Positions 7,501 through 22,500 of a stretch of DNA of 36,373 bases are shown here, one piece after another. The stretch's first letter is position 1. Each line of letters opens with the position of its first letter. The notes under the pieces are model-generated. The model was not told the DNA's origin. It worked only from the letters and a program-made list of their open reading frames with translations, and did no database searches. The stretch is from Clostridia bacterium (lineage in GTDB: Bacteria; Bacillota; Clostridia; Christensenellales; CAG-917): positions 1 through 36,373 of the forward strand of contig CAAEDU010000041.1 of assembly GCA_900754695.1 (NCBI GenBank). The letters are read 5' to 3'. Position numbers and translations under genes: made by a program.

Positions 7501-10500
7501 ACATCGGTGTCGATGCGGTCGCCGCCGCTCGTGACGGAGAGGCGTGCCACGTTGAGCGCGGAGTCGGTGTCATAGGCAAAGCCGTTCCAGTCGAACGCCG
7601 CGCGCTTGGTGGTGCCGTCGGGGTGCACCACGGAGCCGCTCTCGGGCATGGCGCCGTAGAGCTGCGCCGCGGTGGTTATCTCATAGGTCTGCACGCCGCC
7701 GTTGAGAGCGGTCGCGCTGCCGTCGGAGAAGGAGTAGGTGTCGGGGGCGGTCTCCTCGCCGCCGTCGCCGCCGGTGGGCGCCGACCACTCGAAGTCACCC
7801 TGCTCACCGATGGTGACGGTGACCGTGACAGGCTGTGCAACGCCCGTGATCATGCCCCTGTTGTTGACATTGTTGGCGCCGAGCCTCTCGTACGCTTGCT
7901 CGATGGTGGGATAGACCCACTTGCCGTCGACAGAGAGGAGATAGCTGTCACCAAAGCCGCGGACATATTCGAGCTTGCTGCCGATGTCGGTGTAGCCGAA
8001 CTCTCTCCACACATTCCACGCGCCGCCGACATACATCGTGACATTGACGCTGAGCTCCCTGCCCGCGCGACTTGCCACCACATCGGTGAGCGCGCTGAGT
8101 TCCCAGCCGAGGATGGGCAGCTCTCTGAATTCACCGCCGCCGACATAGGCGCCGGAGACCGTGCTGATGCCCTCGAAGTACACCTCGATGTCGTTCACGA
8201 TGTTCTCGCGATAGCCTTCGCTTCCGATGAATTCGACGAAGGTCGTCCAGTCGGAGAACCTGGTGGTGCGACCGTCGTTGAAGGTGAGCGTGGACGCACC
8301 GTCCACGGTGCCGTCCTCGATGAGCCTTGACTTGATGTCAAGGGTGACCTCCTCGCTCTGAGTCGCGGAGTAACCCCATTGATAGTTGATGGTGACGGTG
8401 ACTTTCTCGCCGCCGTGGGTGCCGTCCCAGCCGTAGTCCAGCCCGTTGAGATCCCACGAGAAGGTGCCCACGGGCAGGACGCCGCCGCTCAACGCCGCGT
8501 CGATGATGTAGTAGTCCACGCCGCCGAGATTGACTTGGTCAAGCACGCCGTTGCCGTCGGAATCGACCGCGAGCGCGGTGTAGAGCGGATAGATGTTGTA
8601 GGTGCCTGCGTCGTTGGTCTCATAGGAGCCGTCGGACTTGCGGAGCACCGCGGTGAGTCCGTTGCCTTCCGCGTCATGCGCCTGCGTGCCGAAGACATAG
8701 CCATTCTCGCCAAGACTGATGTAGACCAGCTCCTCGGGCAGCGCCTTGCCGCTCTCCCAGTCGATGGTGACTTCCGCACCCTTGCCGCCGTCCGAAACTT
8801 CGTAGACACCGGTGAAGGCTTGGTCAGGCGTGACATATACGGGGATCATCCCCACGACGAGGTTCAAGGCATAGCCGTAGACATAGCCCGCGAGCCTGTT
8901 GTTGGCGTTGAGCGCAGCAGGGCTGAAGTCCAGCGCACCCGCATCCCAGGTGATCGGGACGGTGTGGCTGTGTCCTGCGTAACCCACCAGGTTCACGCTC
9001 GCCTCCGTGGGCAAGTCCGCTTTGAGGAGCAGATCCGCATTGAGGGTGCCGGTGACGGTGCTGCCGCCTGTCTTGGTCACCGTCGCGCTCTTGCTGCCCA
9101 CGTCGTCCACCGTGATGCTTGTGACGGGTATGTCGGGCACACTTGCCAATCTCCCCGCCTCGAGCAAGCTGAACAAGCCCTTGCCCGAGTAACTCGTGTC
9201 TCCGTTGGCCGTCACCAGGTTGTGCGGGTTGATGGAGAGGACATATGCCTCCGCCAAAGTGTCCGTCGCGCCGTAGCCGAAGGTGACTCCGGGCGCCGCT
9301 GCACCACTGTCGTTGATGCCGTTCAGGGTCTTGCCGCCGAGCGTCGCTTTCTCCGCATTGACCATGAGCTCTATCGCCTGGATGCCGGGCGTGACCTCTC
9401 TGCCGTCGTTGAAGCCGTACATCGCCGCCTGCGGATCCAGGTCAATGTAGATGTTGAGAGACGGATTGGGCGCGTCGCTGTCGTAGCTTGCAAAGGTGGG
9501 CAGCAGCGAGCCGATGAGGAGCGTCAGATCGCCGAGCGTGTACTTGGCACTTTCAAGCGCATTGAACAGCGCACCATAGTTGCCGCTCGTCAGACCTTGA
9601 CCAGCCGGCGCGCCCATATTGCCGAGCGCGATCATGTCGAGGAGCAGCCACATCAGAAGCCCGAACGGGAGCGATTTTGCATAAGGCTGAAGGATTGCGA
9701 CCTTGCGCTGCGTCTTCTGGGAGGGAGTGAGGTCGTTCATATAGTCCACGCTGTCGATCTCGCGGAAGATGTTGGAGATCACATAGCGACCGGGATTGCC
9801 TGAACTGCTCGGATCGTGACGCTTAAGCATAAGTCCGCCGTCGGTCTCATTAACCCACCCGTTGTATGCGAAATACCAATACCTGTGGTGATCCGCCGAT
9901 GTCGCTTTCAGCCTGGTACCTTCATAGTCGAAGTAAGCGCCGTCACTACTGCCGCCTTCTTCCACTATATCCGTAGTGCCGTTGATGTCCACCGAGACAT
10001 GGAGCAGCGAGAGGAGCATGGTGTAGAGGAAGATCATCAGCTCGTTGTAGCCGTCCTTGCTCAGTTCCACCTTGACGGAGATGAGGGAGGCGTCCGTGTC
10101 GGCGGGAGTGCCGCCCGCGACAGCCGTCATGTTGCTGGTGTAGGGCTGATAGCCGTTGCGGTTGAAGAGGTTGACCTCCACCTTGCTGATGAGCCCGTTC
10201 AGTATGGACATGATGTCGCCGCCGCCGTAAGAGTATCCGGAAGTCCAGCTTGTGCCGTCCTCGGAGATAGTCCACTTGTAAGGCGCATCAACATTCGTAT
10301 CAGCGGTGTTCCTCTCGTAAGCATTTGCGTCGCTCAAACTGACGGAACCGTTGGCGATGCCGTCGCGATCCGTCACCACGCTGCCGTCGGCATTTGTCTT
10401 GAGCCCTTCGCCGTAGTACTGCTGCGTTTCATCCGCAGAAGTATACGCACCTTCGGAAGACGTCGTTGCGACAGGAGAGCCATAGTCCCAGCTGCCGGTG

Positions 10501-13500
10501 TCGCGGTCGTCACCATAGGCAAAGCTCGGGAAGAGCTGTCCGCTGCCGATGACGGAACCGAGGTCGATCCAGTTGAAGAGGCCGAGCATCTCAATGACAG
10601 GTTGGAGGATCCAACCGGCGAGACCACCTGCCTGGATCTCAAGGCTCAGATCAGCAATGACGAGATTGTTGTTGCCGAAGTACGCCATGGTTGAGATGCT
10701 GTGTTCACCGTAATCGGGTGTGGAGCTCACCACGTACGGATGGCGCGCCGCGATGGACAACTCGATGACGAACCCTTGCATGGTGGTCGTGCCGCCCAGC
10801 GCTTCCATGCCGTCGCCGGTACGGTTGATATAACCATAGCCGGTGGTGAGCGAAATAGTGCTGTTCTTGTTGGCATGCCGCGCTTCGAGCGTGTCGCCGG
10901 GGGTGTTGCTCGTCGCCTGCACGAGCATGTCTCCCCTCTTGTCGACATTGAGCGACAAGGTCGGGCTGATGCCGTTGATGAGGGACTGCAGCAGCGTCAT
11001 GACACCTGCGGTCTTGGAATAGGTGATGCCGGCGAATTGCGTCTTCACCTTGCCGACAAGGTCCTCGGTGTCCACCGCGGGCTCCAGCGCGAGTTGGATG
11101 TCGCTGATGGAGATGATGGCGCCTGTGCCTGCCGCGTCGAGGGTGGTGCTGAGCTCGATGCTCTCCACCGTGGATTCACCGAAGGTGAGGGCGAGCTTGA
11201 GGTCCTGCACATCGGGCAGGCTCGCGATGCCCGCCTTCTCGAGAGTCTCGCCGAGCATGCCGAACACGGTGTTGATGAGCGCCTTGTCGATGTTGATGCC
11301 GATGTAGTCCTCCGCAAGGTCGATGCCGAGGGTGACGCTGACGGTCTCACCCGCCTGGGCTTCGCCGCCCGTCTCGCCGCCCGTCTCGTCGCCTTCCGCA
11401 GCGGAGATGGCGCCGGAGTTTATGTTCTGCTGCTCATAAGCGAAGCCGACATTGGCGCCGAGCAAGCCCGCGATGCCCTGGAACTTGATCTTGCCGAGCC
11501 CCAAGCCGCTCGCGTCGATGTAGATCGCGTCGCTGAACGCTTGGACATTGCCCGAGATGTCGCCGGCGCGGAGGTCATAGACGTTGCCTGCCTTGACCAG
11601 CCTGGAGGAGCCGAGATAGTACACCTCGAGGATGGTGGTGTTGAAGGGCGCGCCGAGCGTGACCGCCACGCGCAGGTCGCTGAACAGGATGCCGCCTATG
11701 CCGGACGCGATGATGGCGCCGAGGTTGATGTCCGCCTCGATCTCGATGCCGAGGTCGACCGCGCCGGAAGCGAAGGTCGCCTCGATCATCGTCGTGCGAT
11801 AGAGTTCGGGATAGTCCGAATAGTTCTTCTTCGCACCGTCCGTGCCGAGGAACTGCGCCGTGTCGCCCTCAATGGTGGTGCCCACTTGGTTGTAGACGGT
11901 TGCACCGGTGCTGTCCTCTCCCTTCGTATAGAGCGGACCTTCGTATTTGATGTATTCCTCATCCGCCGTGGTGAAGGGGGAGACGAAGAAGCTGTTGGCA
12001 CCCAGCATATCCGTGAGCAGCCCGATCACCCAGCCTGCGAGCGAGCCGTCGTAGCGCTCTTTGGCTTCGGCATAGCTTTCCGCTCCGCCCCAGGTGTCCG
12101 GGTCGTCCGCAACGGGAGGCACCAGACCTTCGCTGGTCATGGCGATGTTGACGTCCGCCGTCGCGGAGAGCGTGAAGTCGTCCGAGATCTCGCCCGTCGC
12201 GACGTCGAAGATCGGCTTGTACTCTTTATCCAATTTCTTGGTGATGTCGTCGGAGGTGTAGAGCTTCTCGGTGCCGATGTAGAGCTTGACGATGTCGAGC
12301 GACACGCCGAAGTCCTCGGACATCTTGAAGCCGAGCGAGAGCAGGCTGCCGTCCGCCCTGTCGCCGAAGGACTCGATGCGGATGTCGCCGAGGTCGGGCA
12401 GCTCGAAGTCGATGGCGACGTCGGGGTTGTCCGCGCTCACCTTGGCGAGGATGGCGTTCACCGCCGCGAGCGTGAGCTGCAGCGAGAAGTAGCCCGGGTT
12501 GATGGCTGCCGCGAGATAAGCATAGTCGTGCAGGGTCATGCCCGCCGTGGACGAGATGCTCGCCGTCACAGCCGCTTCGCCGGAAGCCACCGCGCCGCCG
12601 AACACTCCGCCGAGCGCTTCGGTGAGGATCTCGGTGAGACCGAGGTTGCTGATCTTCGCCTTGACGGTGGGCCCGAGCACGCCGCTGAGGTCAATGTAGA
12701 TGCCGTCGCCCGCGAGGATGACGCCGAGGAGCTTGGTCACAGAGTCGTCCGTCATGGAGTTGCGCATGACTTGGAGCTCCACCTGCAGCTCGCCCGTGAA
12801 GTCGAAGTAGGCGTCAAGCTCCACCGTGAAGTAAGGCTCATCCTGGCTGCCGAAGTCGTCCACGACGTTGAGCGCAAGGTTGGTGCCGACAAACGTCGTG
12901 TCACCCAGCTTGTCCTTGATCGCATCAATGCCGAGGATCATGTCCACAAGCTCGCCCGCGTTGATCGCCGCGCCGTTGTTGCCCCAGAAGCCGAGCTCTA
13001 TCTCGGTGTGCAGCCTGATGCCGGACGTTTCCTCCCCCTCCGTGGCAGAGGGGATCAGGCTCGCGAAGCCGTAGATGTCCTCGTTCTCCGCAGAGAAGGG
13101 ACGGTTGACCGCGACCCCGAGGTCGCCGAGCTCCAGCGTGAGGTTGATGTCCGCAAGCGCGACATACTCGCCCTTGATCATGGACGCGTCGAGCTTGTAT
13201 CTCTGCGCCGCGGGGACTGCGCTCTCCTGAAGCCCGGTGAGCTGCATGTACGCCTCGATGGGCATGAACTTGCCCTCATAAGTTGACTTGTCCGCGCCCA
13301 CGAACTCGTAATAGGAGAGACCGGGATATTTTCCAACATCATCCGCCGAGACAAGGACATAATCGCCCTCTTTGTCCTGCGTGAAGGCGCCTTGGACGGT
13401 CGCCGTCGTTGCAGTCTCGCCCTCGCCCGTGGTCACGGTGTGAGTCACGGTGTAGGACTTGTCGTAAGGCACCGGGGTGAAGACGGGCTTGCCGTCCGCG

Positions 13501-16500
13501 TCGATGCGGGTGAGCTCATAGCGGGTGCCAAGCCACACCTTCTCGGGCGAGACATAGGACGCAAGTCCGTATTCCGCCGTGGTGACGATGACGTCGTTGC
13601 CGCCCTCGGTGTAGATGGTGTTGCCGTCCTCGTCCGTGCTCGCGGTCACGCGCAGCGTGCCGATGAACTCATCGAGGTTGTCCTCCGTGATGCCGTAGAC
13701 CTGCTCGTCATAGAGCATGTGGGAGAGGACTGCGTTGTTGCTCTCGCCGCGCACCGCAGCAAGCAGATCGCCGTAAGAGGCGTAGTCGTCAAAGCCGCCG
13801 TTGATGCCGAGCTGCACCTGCAAGCCGAGCGAGCCATCGCCGAAGAGGATGTTGGCGCCCGTGGAGCCGCCCTTCACATTGAAGGTGGGCAGCAGATGGA
13901 GCTGATCGAACTCGGGCACAGCCGCCCCGATGAGACCCGCGAGGATGTCCTCCGCAAGACCCACGGAGAGCATGTCGTGTGCAAACAGCACTTCGCCGAG
14001 GAGGAGGTCAAGGATGCCCCAGATGTCCTCGGGGATGAGACCCGTGTTCTTGTTGCCGATGTCGATGATGATGCCGCTGCCCGCAGCCGTCACCGCGGAG
14101 TTGTCCGCGTTGTCACCGTCGCTCTGCTCCTGCGTGCTTGCGAGCAGATCCGCAAGGCTGATCATGTTCTCTATCTTGATGCCCTGCGCGAAGAAGTCGC
14201 CGATGTTCTCGTTATCGGGATACGGCGCGATGTCCGTCACTTTGCCGAGGTCGGGCGCGATGAGATAGATGTTGAGGAAGGGCTCGTCCGTGTCGGAGAT
14301 CTCCACCCACAGTTGGATGGGAGCAGCGGTCTCGATGTCATCGCCGTAGAAGTTGGTGTCGATGGCGATTTCGAGATAGATCTTCGCGCCGCGGAGGATG
14401 GTGGGCAGCACGCCCATGATGTCCACGGAGTCCTCGGGCGCGTTAATGAGCCCGGGCAGAGCCTCGAGCAGACCGCCCAGCTGCAGTTGCAGCGCGAGGT
14501 CGACGTCAAGACCGATCGCGGACACGAATTCCGCGCTGTTCATCGCCATGGAGGAGAGCAGCATCGCGAAGTAGTTGTCCGCGCTGCCGTCCACCGCGAG
14601 GAGTTCGGACATCTGACGTGTCCAGTTGAGCGCGTCGCTGAAGGTGAGGTCAAGCGCGAGGCTCGCGCCGATCTCCACCGTCTCGACGCCCGCCTTGCCG
14701 ATGCCTTCCAGGATGAGACCGAGGAAGTCGATCTTCTTTGCGCCGCACACCGTGCAGATGCCTTCATCGTTGTAGGTATGCTCGTGCTCGGGGGCGTCGG
14801 GGTTGCCCGTGGAGCCCAGCAATGTGTTGAGGTCGAGGCTGAGCAGCGTCGAGTAGTTGCCGAAGACATCGCTCTTGATGTAAGTGCCGTTGCCGTCGGG
14901 CAGATAATAGGTCGCGCTCGCCGCAAGAGGATCCACGCCGAGAGTGCTCTCGTTGAACCTCTTCGCAAAGCCTTCCTTATTGTATGCGTTGCTGACTCGG
15001 ATGTAGAGCTTGCCCGTGCCGTTCGTCGAGCCGTCGTAGTTGAAGAACTCGACCGCATTCCTTGCCGTCACGTTTTCAAGCGTGCCGCCCGTAGGTATGG
15101 AGACGCTGCGGAATCCCGTCGTGTAAGTCCCGTCGGACCCGTTGGTGACGCTGAGGTAGTACACGGTCAATCCGTTATCCCTCGCCCACTTATAGTCCTC
15201 GGCGGACTGCAACTGCACATAGGAGTTGTTCGACGGTCTGCCGTTGTTGGTCGTGATCGGGATGGCTGCATAGCGCTCACCCAAGCCGACATACCCGCTC
15301 GCAAGAGATTCATCCCTCGCTTTCGCATCCGAGAACGGGATATACTCCGTGCCGTCGTCGAGCTTGTAGACGGTGCCGCCCTCCTCCACGATAGCCATCG
15401 CCTCGATGGCGTTGATCACCTTATACTCCTTGCCCGTGGTGGTCTTATAGAAGGTATAGTCGGAGGCGGCGTTCACCTCATTCGCAGCGGCTTCCACCTC
15501 ATCCGCCGTAGCGCGGGAGTAGAGCGCGTGATAGTAGATATAGTCGTTGTTGCCGTCGCCGGGGTTGCCCGCGAGGATGCTCGCAAGCTGTCCCGCCGCG
15601 ACCTTGTCATAGTCCTCCATGGCGCCGAAGCCGAGCTGGAGACCCGTCGACGGATCGGAAGTGCCGAAGAGGTTCAGCGTGATGCCGAGGTCGAGGAGCC
15701 CGGTGCCCTTCTCGTCATAGAGGGTGGCGCCGATGGTGAGGTCGTAAGGCGCGGCGTTGATGTCCACACCCACGGAAACGTTGGGCATCATCTCATCCAG
15801 CGTGGAGGAGATGTCGGGCGCAAGCAGCCCGATGACGAGCTTGAGGAAGCCCGCGCTCGCCTGCAATGCGAGTTTGCGGGAGTAGAGGTTGAGCAGCACC
15901 GTGACGCCGTTGGGGTCGCCGACATCGGGGACTTCCGCAGCGGTGACCGCTTCGCTGCCGCCTTCCTCGCCGTTTTCGTTGCCTTCCTCGTTCGGGAGGA
16001 GATCCGCGAGCACGCCGCTCAGCAGCTGCTCAAGCGTGTAGTCGCTGAGGTCCACCTTCACTTTCGCGGTGGGCCCGAGGATCCAGCTCAGGTCGAGATA
16101 GAGCCCCGCGCTCTCCGTGCTGTCATTGGAGTCGTCGTTGTCGTTGATGTTGAGCTGCTCGCTCTTGTAGTACAGCCCGAGGATGTGGGTGAGAGTGTCG
16201 TCATCCGCCTCGGTGCGCCACAGGTCGATGGCAAGCTCAAGACCCGCGACATAGAAGTGATCGTCCGTCTCGGAGGGATAAGCGATCTTGACCGTCGCGC
16301 GGATCTCGAAGGGCAGCACAGCCTTGTAGCCGTCCGCCACCGTGAAGAGCGCGTCCATGTCGCCGAGGATCGCCCCCAGCACTTCGCTGACCGCAGAAGA
16401 GGACGCGGTGTGCGCGTAATACTTGGTATACTTGGTTATGTCGCCGTGCTTCGCCGCGTCGTACTTGACATACTCCCCTCTCACGAGGACGTAGGTGTCG

Positions 16501-19500
16501 CCGGTGTAGGCGCCCATCTTCTCCTCATCCCAGCTGTCCGCCTCGATGTAGGTGACGTGCTGGCTCAGCGAGATGGAGCCGCGGATGGCGACATCGATGT
16601 AGTAAAGCTCGCCGGTGTCGCCGTAGAGGATCTCGGTGCCGTCGTAGTAAGCAACATTACCGTCCTCGTCGCCGTACATCGCGACAAGGTAAGCATTGAA
16701 GTCGGCGTACTCGCTCGCAACAGCCGCGTAAGCTTCTCGCGCCGCCTTGACGGACACGCCTCTCAGCGTCTCCTCGTCGTAGACAAAGGTGGTCGCGTCG
16801 CTCTCGTTCACGGTCGTGGTGTCATAGTCTTTGATGACGTTGTCCACATACACCCTGTATTCGGGCACCGTCACGAGAGAGGTGGTCGCGTTGCGGACAT
16901 AGTCGCCGCCCGTCTCGCCGACATAGCGGTAGACGGTGTCATAGACCTTCTCGGTGTAGAGATCCGCCGCCTTGACGGGCACATACACGATGATGCCGTC
17001 GTCCTCCGCATGGACCTTGACGAAGTAGTTGCCGCCCTTGAAGGGATCGCCCTTGAACGCAGACCAACCGCTTGCGCCCACCGAGTTATAGCTTCCGTTC
17101 TCGTACTTCAACAGGGTGTCGGTGTTGATCGGATAATAGCTGCCGCGGTAGTAGATGTAGTCTCTGCCGTTTGCCGCGTCGCCGAGGGTCGTCTCGACTC
17201 TGCCGTCGCCGACGATGGCTTCCGCGGGCTCATAGACCACGCGCTCTTCCGCAACATACTGTCCGCTCTTATCCGTGACCTCGGTGTAGCTGAACTTCGC
17301 GGCACTCGTCACGGGCGTGTGGATGTCGAGGGAGAGGTTGTGACCCCACAGCCAGATGTTCGCCTCCACAAGGGGCTTCATGTTCTCGGAGGGATAGACC
17401 ACGAAGATGGGCGCATCGGCGCCGAACTCGGCATAACCGTCACCGTTGCTGTCCTCGCCCGCGTAGGTCGTCCCCGCCTTCACATAGAACTTGTAGGTGC
17501 CGATGAGATACCCATTGCCGAGGTCGCCCGCATCGGTGTAGCGTTCCGCACGCACCCAATCGGTGTTGGTCGCCTCGGAGGAGAGGACGTAGTCACCGCC
17601 CACATGCAGGTAGGTCTCGATGGGCGTGATGTTGTAGTAGCCGTATTTTCCTGCCGCTTCGTAGTCCGCGATCTCCGCCGCCGTCATGTCGGAGCGGAGC
17701 TGCATGATCTGCTCGCCCGTCAGAGGATCGGTGTAGATCCAATACATACCGTCCACATCGTCTCTTTCGATGGCGAAGCGGGTGTCGGAGAACTCGATCT
17801 GCTCCGTGGTCGCTGTGGCGAGGTAGGCGTAGAGATAGTTGTTGAAGTCGACGTTGATGCCCACATAGGACTGCTCGAAGGCGAGGTCCTCGTCAAAGAT
17901 GGGACCGCCGGTGAGCAGGGTGAGGATCTGGGTGAGGAAGTCGCTCTCCACCAGGATCCTGATGTAGGTGGACGTGATGCGGGCGCCGTACACGAACGCC
18001 GTGATGTAGGACGCGATCTCCTCGCTGAGCAGAGGCAGCGAGTCGGAGAGGTTGACGTCTCCGCCGAAGAGGGTGCCGAGGTCGTACGGCAGCGAGAAGC
18101 TGCTCTCCGTGCCTTCCGAGCCCTCCGTGGTCTCATCCGCCGCGGTGACCGCCTCGCTGAGGGAGATGCTCATTTCCCCGCCCATCCAGCCACCGACGAG
18201 CGCCAGCATCTCGCCGATGCTGATGTACACCCCGGGCTGACCGAAGTAGCTGAGGTCGACATAAAGACCCGCATATTCGCGCACTCTGTCGCCGTTCGCA
18301 TCGGGATAGAGGAAGGAGTTGTCACGGGAATATCTGCCGTGCACCTCTTCGTCGTAACCCGTGATGTCGTCGATGAGCATGTAGCCGTCATTCTCGCCGT
18401 CGGTGGTGTCGGCGTCCACGCCCACATAGCCGTAGATGCCGTCCTCGGACGCGAAGTAGTGCGAATAACGCGCGGGAGTGACGCTGCCCTTATAATCCGC
18501 ATAAGCAGTGCCCTCGTTGTCGCCCAGGCTGTAGTAGACGCCGAGCATGGTATGCGCGGGCACGCCATCATTGGAGACGGTCGCGATCTCCACGGACGCA
18601 TTGACGAAGTTGAGGATGTCATCAAGACCGAAGAGGTCGTCCACGTTCGGGTCGGTGTAATAGATGCTGCCGTCCGCATTGGGCACCTTCTTGGCGCCGA
18701 TGAGGCTGCGGATGACATTGATGAAGGTGATGAGGTCGATGTCGCCGGTGAGGCTCTCGAGAGCCACTCTCGTGCCGTCCTCGTCATAGCTCAGGTCATA
18801 CCGAGCAGCCAGGCTGCGCAGGTAGTTGACGAACGCGCCCAGCTTGAACTCCAGCGACACGGTGATGTCGATGTCGCGCAGGATGTTGTTGATCTCTTCA
18901 TAGCCGCTCTCCACGCCGATGATGGCGGTGAAGTCGCTGTCCGGGAAGAAGTACTCGAGGACGGCGGAGAGGTCGATCTCCTCTTTGTCCGCAAACAGCA
19001 GACCGAGGGAGATGGTCTCGCTCAGAGACACGGTGTCCAGACCGTTGAACTCATAGAAGTCCTCCAGCTCCTCCTTGCTCAGAGTGAACTCGCGCTCCTC
19101 GGTGAAGTACATGTCGATGGCGCCCACGTTGACGTCGAGGGTGAGCACGGTGTCGTAGTCGTTGGGGTTGGCGCCCGCGCCTGCCTTGAACCTGTAGATA
19201 ACCTTGCCGGTGGCATCGATGGCTTCGCTCCTCGTGTACATCGTGGCGCCTTCGGGCGCGACGACTGCGGGAGTGCCCGCCTCTTCGTCTGCCGCCTTCA
19301 CCTTGACATAGGAGTCGGTCGCCTCGTCAAAGAACCAGGTGTCGGTGTCGGTGCCGGTGTGGGTGTAGGTGTAATACACCCAGCCCGTGCCAACTTTCTC
19401 CGCCTCGTATCTCACATAGAGAGTGTCGGTGGAAGTGTCGTCCTTGACGGCGTTGACCTCCGACCTGCTCGCTTCGCGGTAGCTGTTCGTCGCGCTGTCG

Positions 19501-22500
19501 TAGAGGAAGAGACCCTCGGGGGCGGCGGTTTGATCGGTGGACGCGAACACGAAGAAGCGTTCCTCCTCCGTCTCGAGGTCCACTTCGACGAACTCGTAGC
19601 GGTCGCCTTCCAGCATGAGCTCCGCGCCGATGCCGACGTCGAAGCCTTTGTTGAGGTCGATGGTGACGTCGAGACCGCCCTTGAGCTGCTCATAGATGAG
19701 CATGTTGAGCGGGTCGTCGCCTATGGTGAGGAGGGTGAGCAGATATCTCATCATCGCGTTGCCGATGGAGATCGCCAGCTTGCGCTTGCTGATGAGCAGC
19801 GCCGCCACCTTGTCCTCGGTGGAGATCATGTCGTTTTCGGTGGACGCGGAATCGTCGGCGGTGATCGCCTCCGCGCTCGCGCCGCCCACTTCGACGTCCT
19901 GATAAATGGAGCTGTCAAGCAGGTCACCGATGAGATCCCTCAACATATCGGCGATCTCCGTCATGGGCACCGCCAGCTTGGGCAGACCGAAGAAGGAGAG
20001 GTCGATGTAGAGCATCTCGTTGAAGTAGTTCGCCGCAAGCCAACGCACTTCCGCGCCGGACTCGGACGAGAGGTTGTAAAGCTCGACCATGATCTCGGAA
20101 GACGGCAGGTCGAACGCATCGAGCACGAGGGTGAGGTCCAGACGCAGGTGCGCCGAGGAGTAGCCCTTGTTGGTGCTCGGGATCTGGATGACCAGCCCTT
20201 CGAGGTCTCCGAGGATGGAGGAGAAGATCTGACCGATGTCGATGTTGCCCTCGGTGATGGCGAGCTCGAGCTCCACCGAAGCGCCGACGGTCACGACGGA
20301 GTCATAGAAAGGCATGAGCGGGAAGTCCTGATAATAGACCTCGCCCTCGACCTTTTCCGCTTCGGACACGAGCGTATAGGTGCCCGTCGCCTCGTCGTAG
20401 GTGTAGTTCTTTTCGCCGCCGACAAATGTCGTGGGCGTCTTGGTCTTGCCCGCGGTGATGTAGGCGGGGACGATGGACTTCGTCCTGCCGAACTCGAGAC
20501 CGATGCCGCCGAGCGAGAGACCCACTCTCATCGAGCCCACTTCCGCACCCAGCGAGAGGTAGAACTCGTCGAGGTCGGTGTAAGGATGATAGACGCGCAG
20601 GAGGTTGCCCGCCTCGTCACGCACATAGCCGTACTCGCGGTCGTAGGTGAGGACGCCGTTCTTGTCGGACGAGACCACGATATAGCTGCCTGCGACGCGG
20701 ACATAGACAGTTGTGCCTGCCGCGACTTTCTCAAGGTCGGTGACGACGTCATAGCCACCGTTCGCCGCCTTGGTGTAGAAGACATAGTCGTAGCGGTAGA
20801 GATATTCCGCGCTGCCGTCGACTTCCACTTTCACATAAGCGCCGCTCAAGTCGCCCGCCGGGACGAACTGCTCCTCTTCCACCAACCTGTAACGCATGCC
20901 GTTGGCGATGTAGAAGTTGCCGTCCTTCGCCTGATAATACAGGAGGAGGTCTTCGGTGGCTCCGGTGGCTTCCGTGGCGGAAGTGAGGGTGTACTTAGTC
21001 TCCTCGGAGCCGTCCGCGAGCATGAAGCCGACGATGTCGCCGCCGTTGTTCCTGATGGCGATATATTTGCCGTTTACGTCCTCTGCCGCCGTGTAGGTCG
21101 CGCTCTTGACGTCGACATAGTCATGTCTGCCGATGTCCACGCCGAGGGACACCTCGAAGCTGTCGAAGATGTCCGCGATGGAGCCGAGGTCGGGCACCAA
21201 CGCCGCCAGCAGCGAGCTGATGATGGACTTGGTGATGACGATCTGCATCGCCGTGTCGGAATAGATGAGATTGATCAGCGCGTCGCGCACCACGGTCTCG
21301 TCGCCTTCCGCAGCGGACACCGCCGCAGCCGCGGCAAGCGCCTGCGTGGCGGGACCCTGCCCTTCTTCCCCTTCCGTGGGGTTGTTTTCGTTGCCGCCGC
21401 CGTTGTTGCCGCCGAGCTCGATCGCACCGATGACGAAGGTCAGGAAGTTGGCGACATAGGAGTAGTTCTCCACCACATCGAAGATGCCGGTGCCGTCAAG
21501 ATAGAGCGTGCCGCCAGAGAGATAGATGCCCGCGAGCACGTTGTCCACGATGTTGCCCGCAGCGTCGATGTCGAGAAGTTCCAGCGCCGCCTCGATGGAG
21601 TTGAGGTCGGATTTTTCGAAGAATGCCTCCGCCTTTGCGTTCGCATCCGTGAGGCTATCGTCGAACAGCGCCTCAAAGCCCAGTTTGCTGAGGTCCGCAT
21701 TGACGGTGAGGCGGAAGCCGATGCCGTCCGTGAAGGCGCTGTCCGTCTCGATGTTGAGCGCGACGTCCTGCAGCCACTGCGCAAGGAGGGTGCCGACGTC
21801 ATAGCTGCCGTCGCCCAGGGACTCGAACTCCGCTTTGCCGGAGACGGAGAGGGTGATCTGCTGCGACCCGAAAGCCAGCTCGCCGTCGCCGACGGGCTTG
21901 TAATCCGGATTGCCGCTATTGATCATGTCGATGACGGTGGCAACCAACGAGGTCATGTCGATGAAGGTGCGCTTCTCGCCCACGGTGAGCAGAGTGGAGT
22001 CGCTCGTCGCGACTTCGATCTCCAGACCCGCCTTCGCCGCAACGGAGACGTTGAAGCCCGCGTTGGAGCGCGCGGACACCACGAGTTCGATGCCGTTGCC
22101 GCCGCCGATGTTGAGGCTGATCTTGCTTTCGTTCTCGTTCAGCACGAAGTCCTCAAAGACATAGCCTTCCTCCGCGCCCGTGATGAGAGCCACCAGCTCG
22201 CCCAGCATGTTGGAAGGCAGCATGACATCCAGACCGAGACCGCTCTCGAAGACGTTGCCGCCGATCACTCCGCCGAGGTTGGTGCGGAACACGACCGCAC
22301 GCACCAGCGCGTTGAGCACCGCGTTGATGGTGTCGGAGGCATAGGGCATGCCGCACTTGTCGCACTTGCCGTCCGGGGTGTCATTGCCGTTTTCGTCCTT
22401 TTCACCACCGGTGGCATCGACATGGCAGGGTGCGCCGCAGACGTCGCACACGCAGTCAGGCTTTTGATTGCCATCGGCGTCAACTTCATCGGTGTGCCCG

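Noticed and set aside
4287..8330. Plus-strand open frame of 1347 codons overlapping the 3' end of the giant gene
   Set aside because: Same register shadow; it also runs through the G+C-rich tandem repeat and terminator hairpin, and has no signal of translation.
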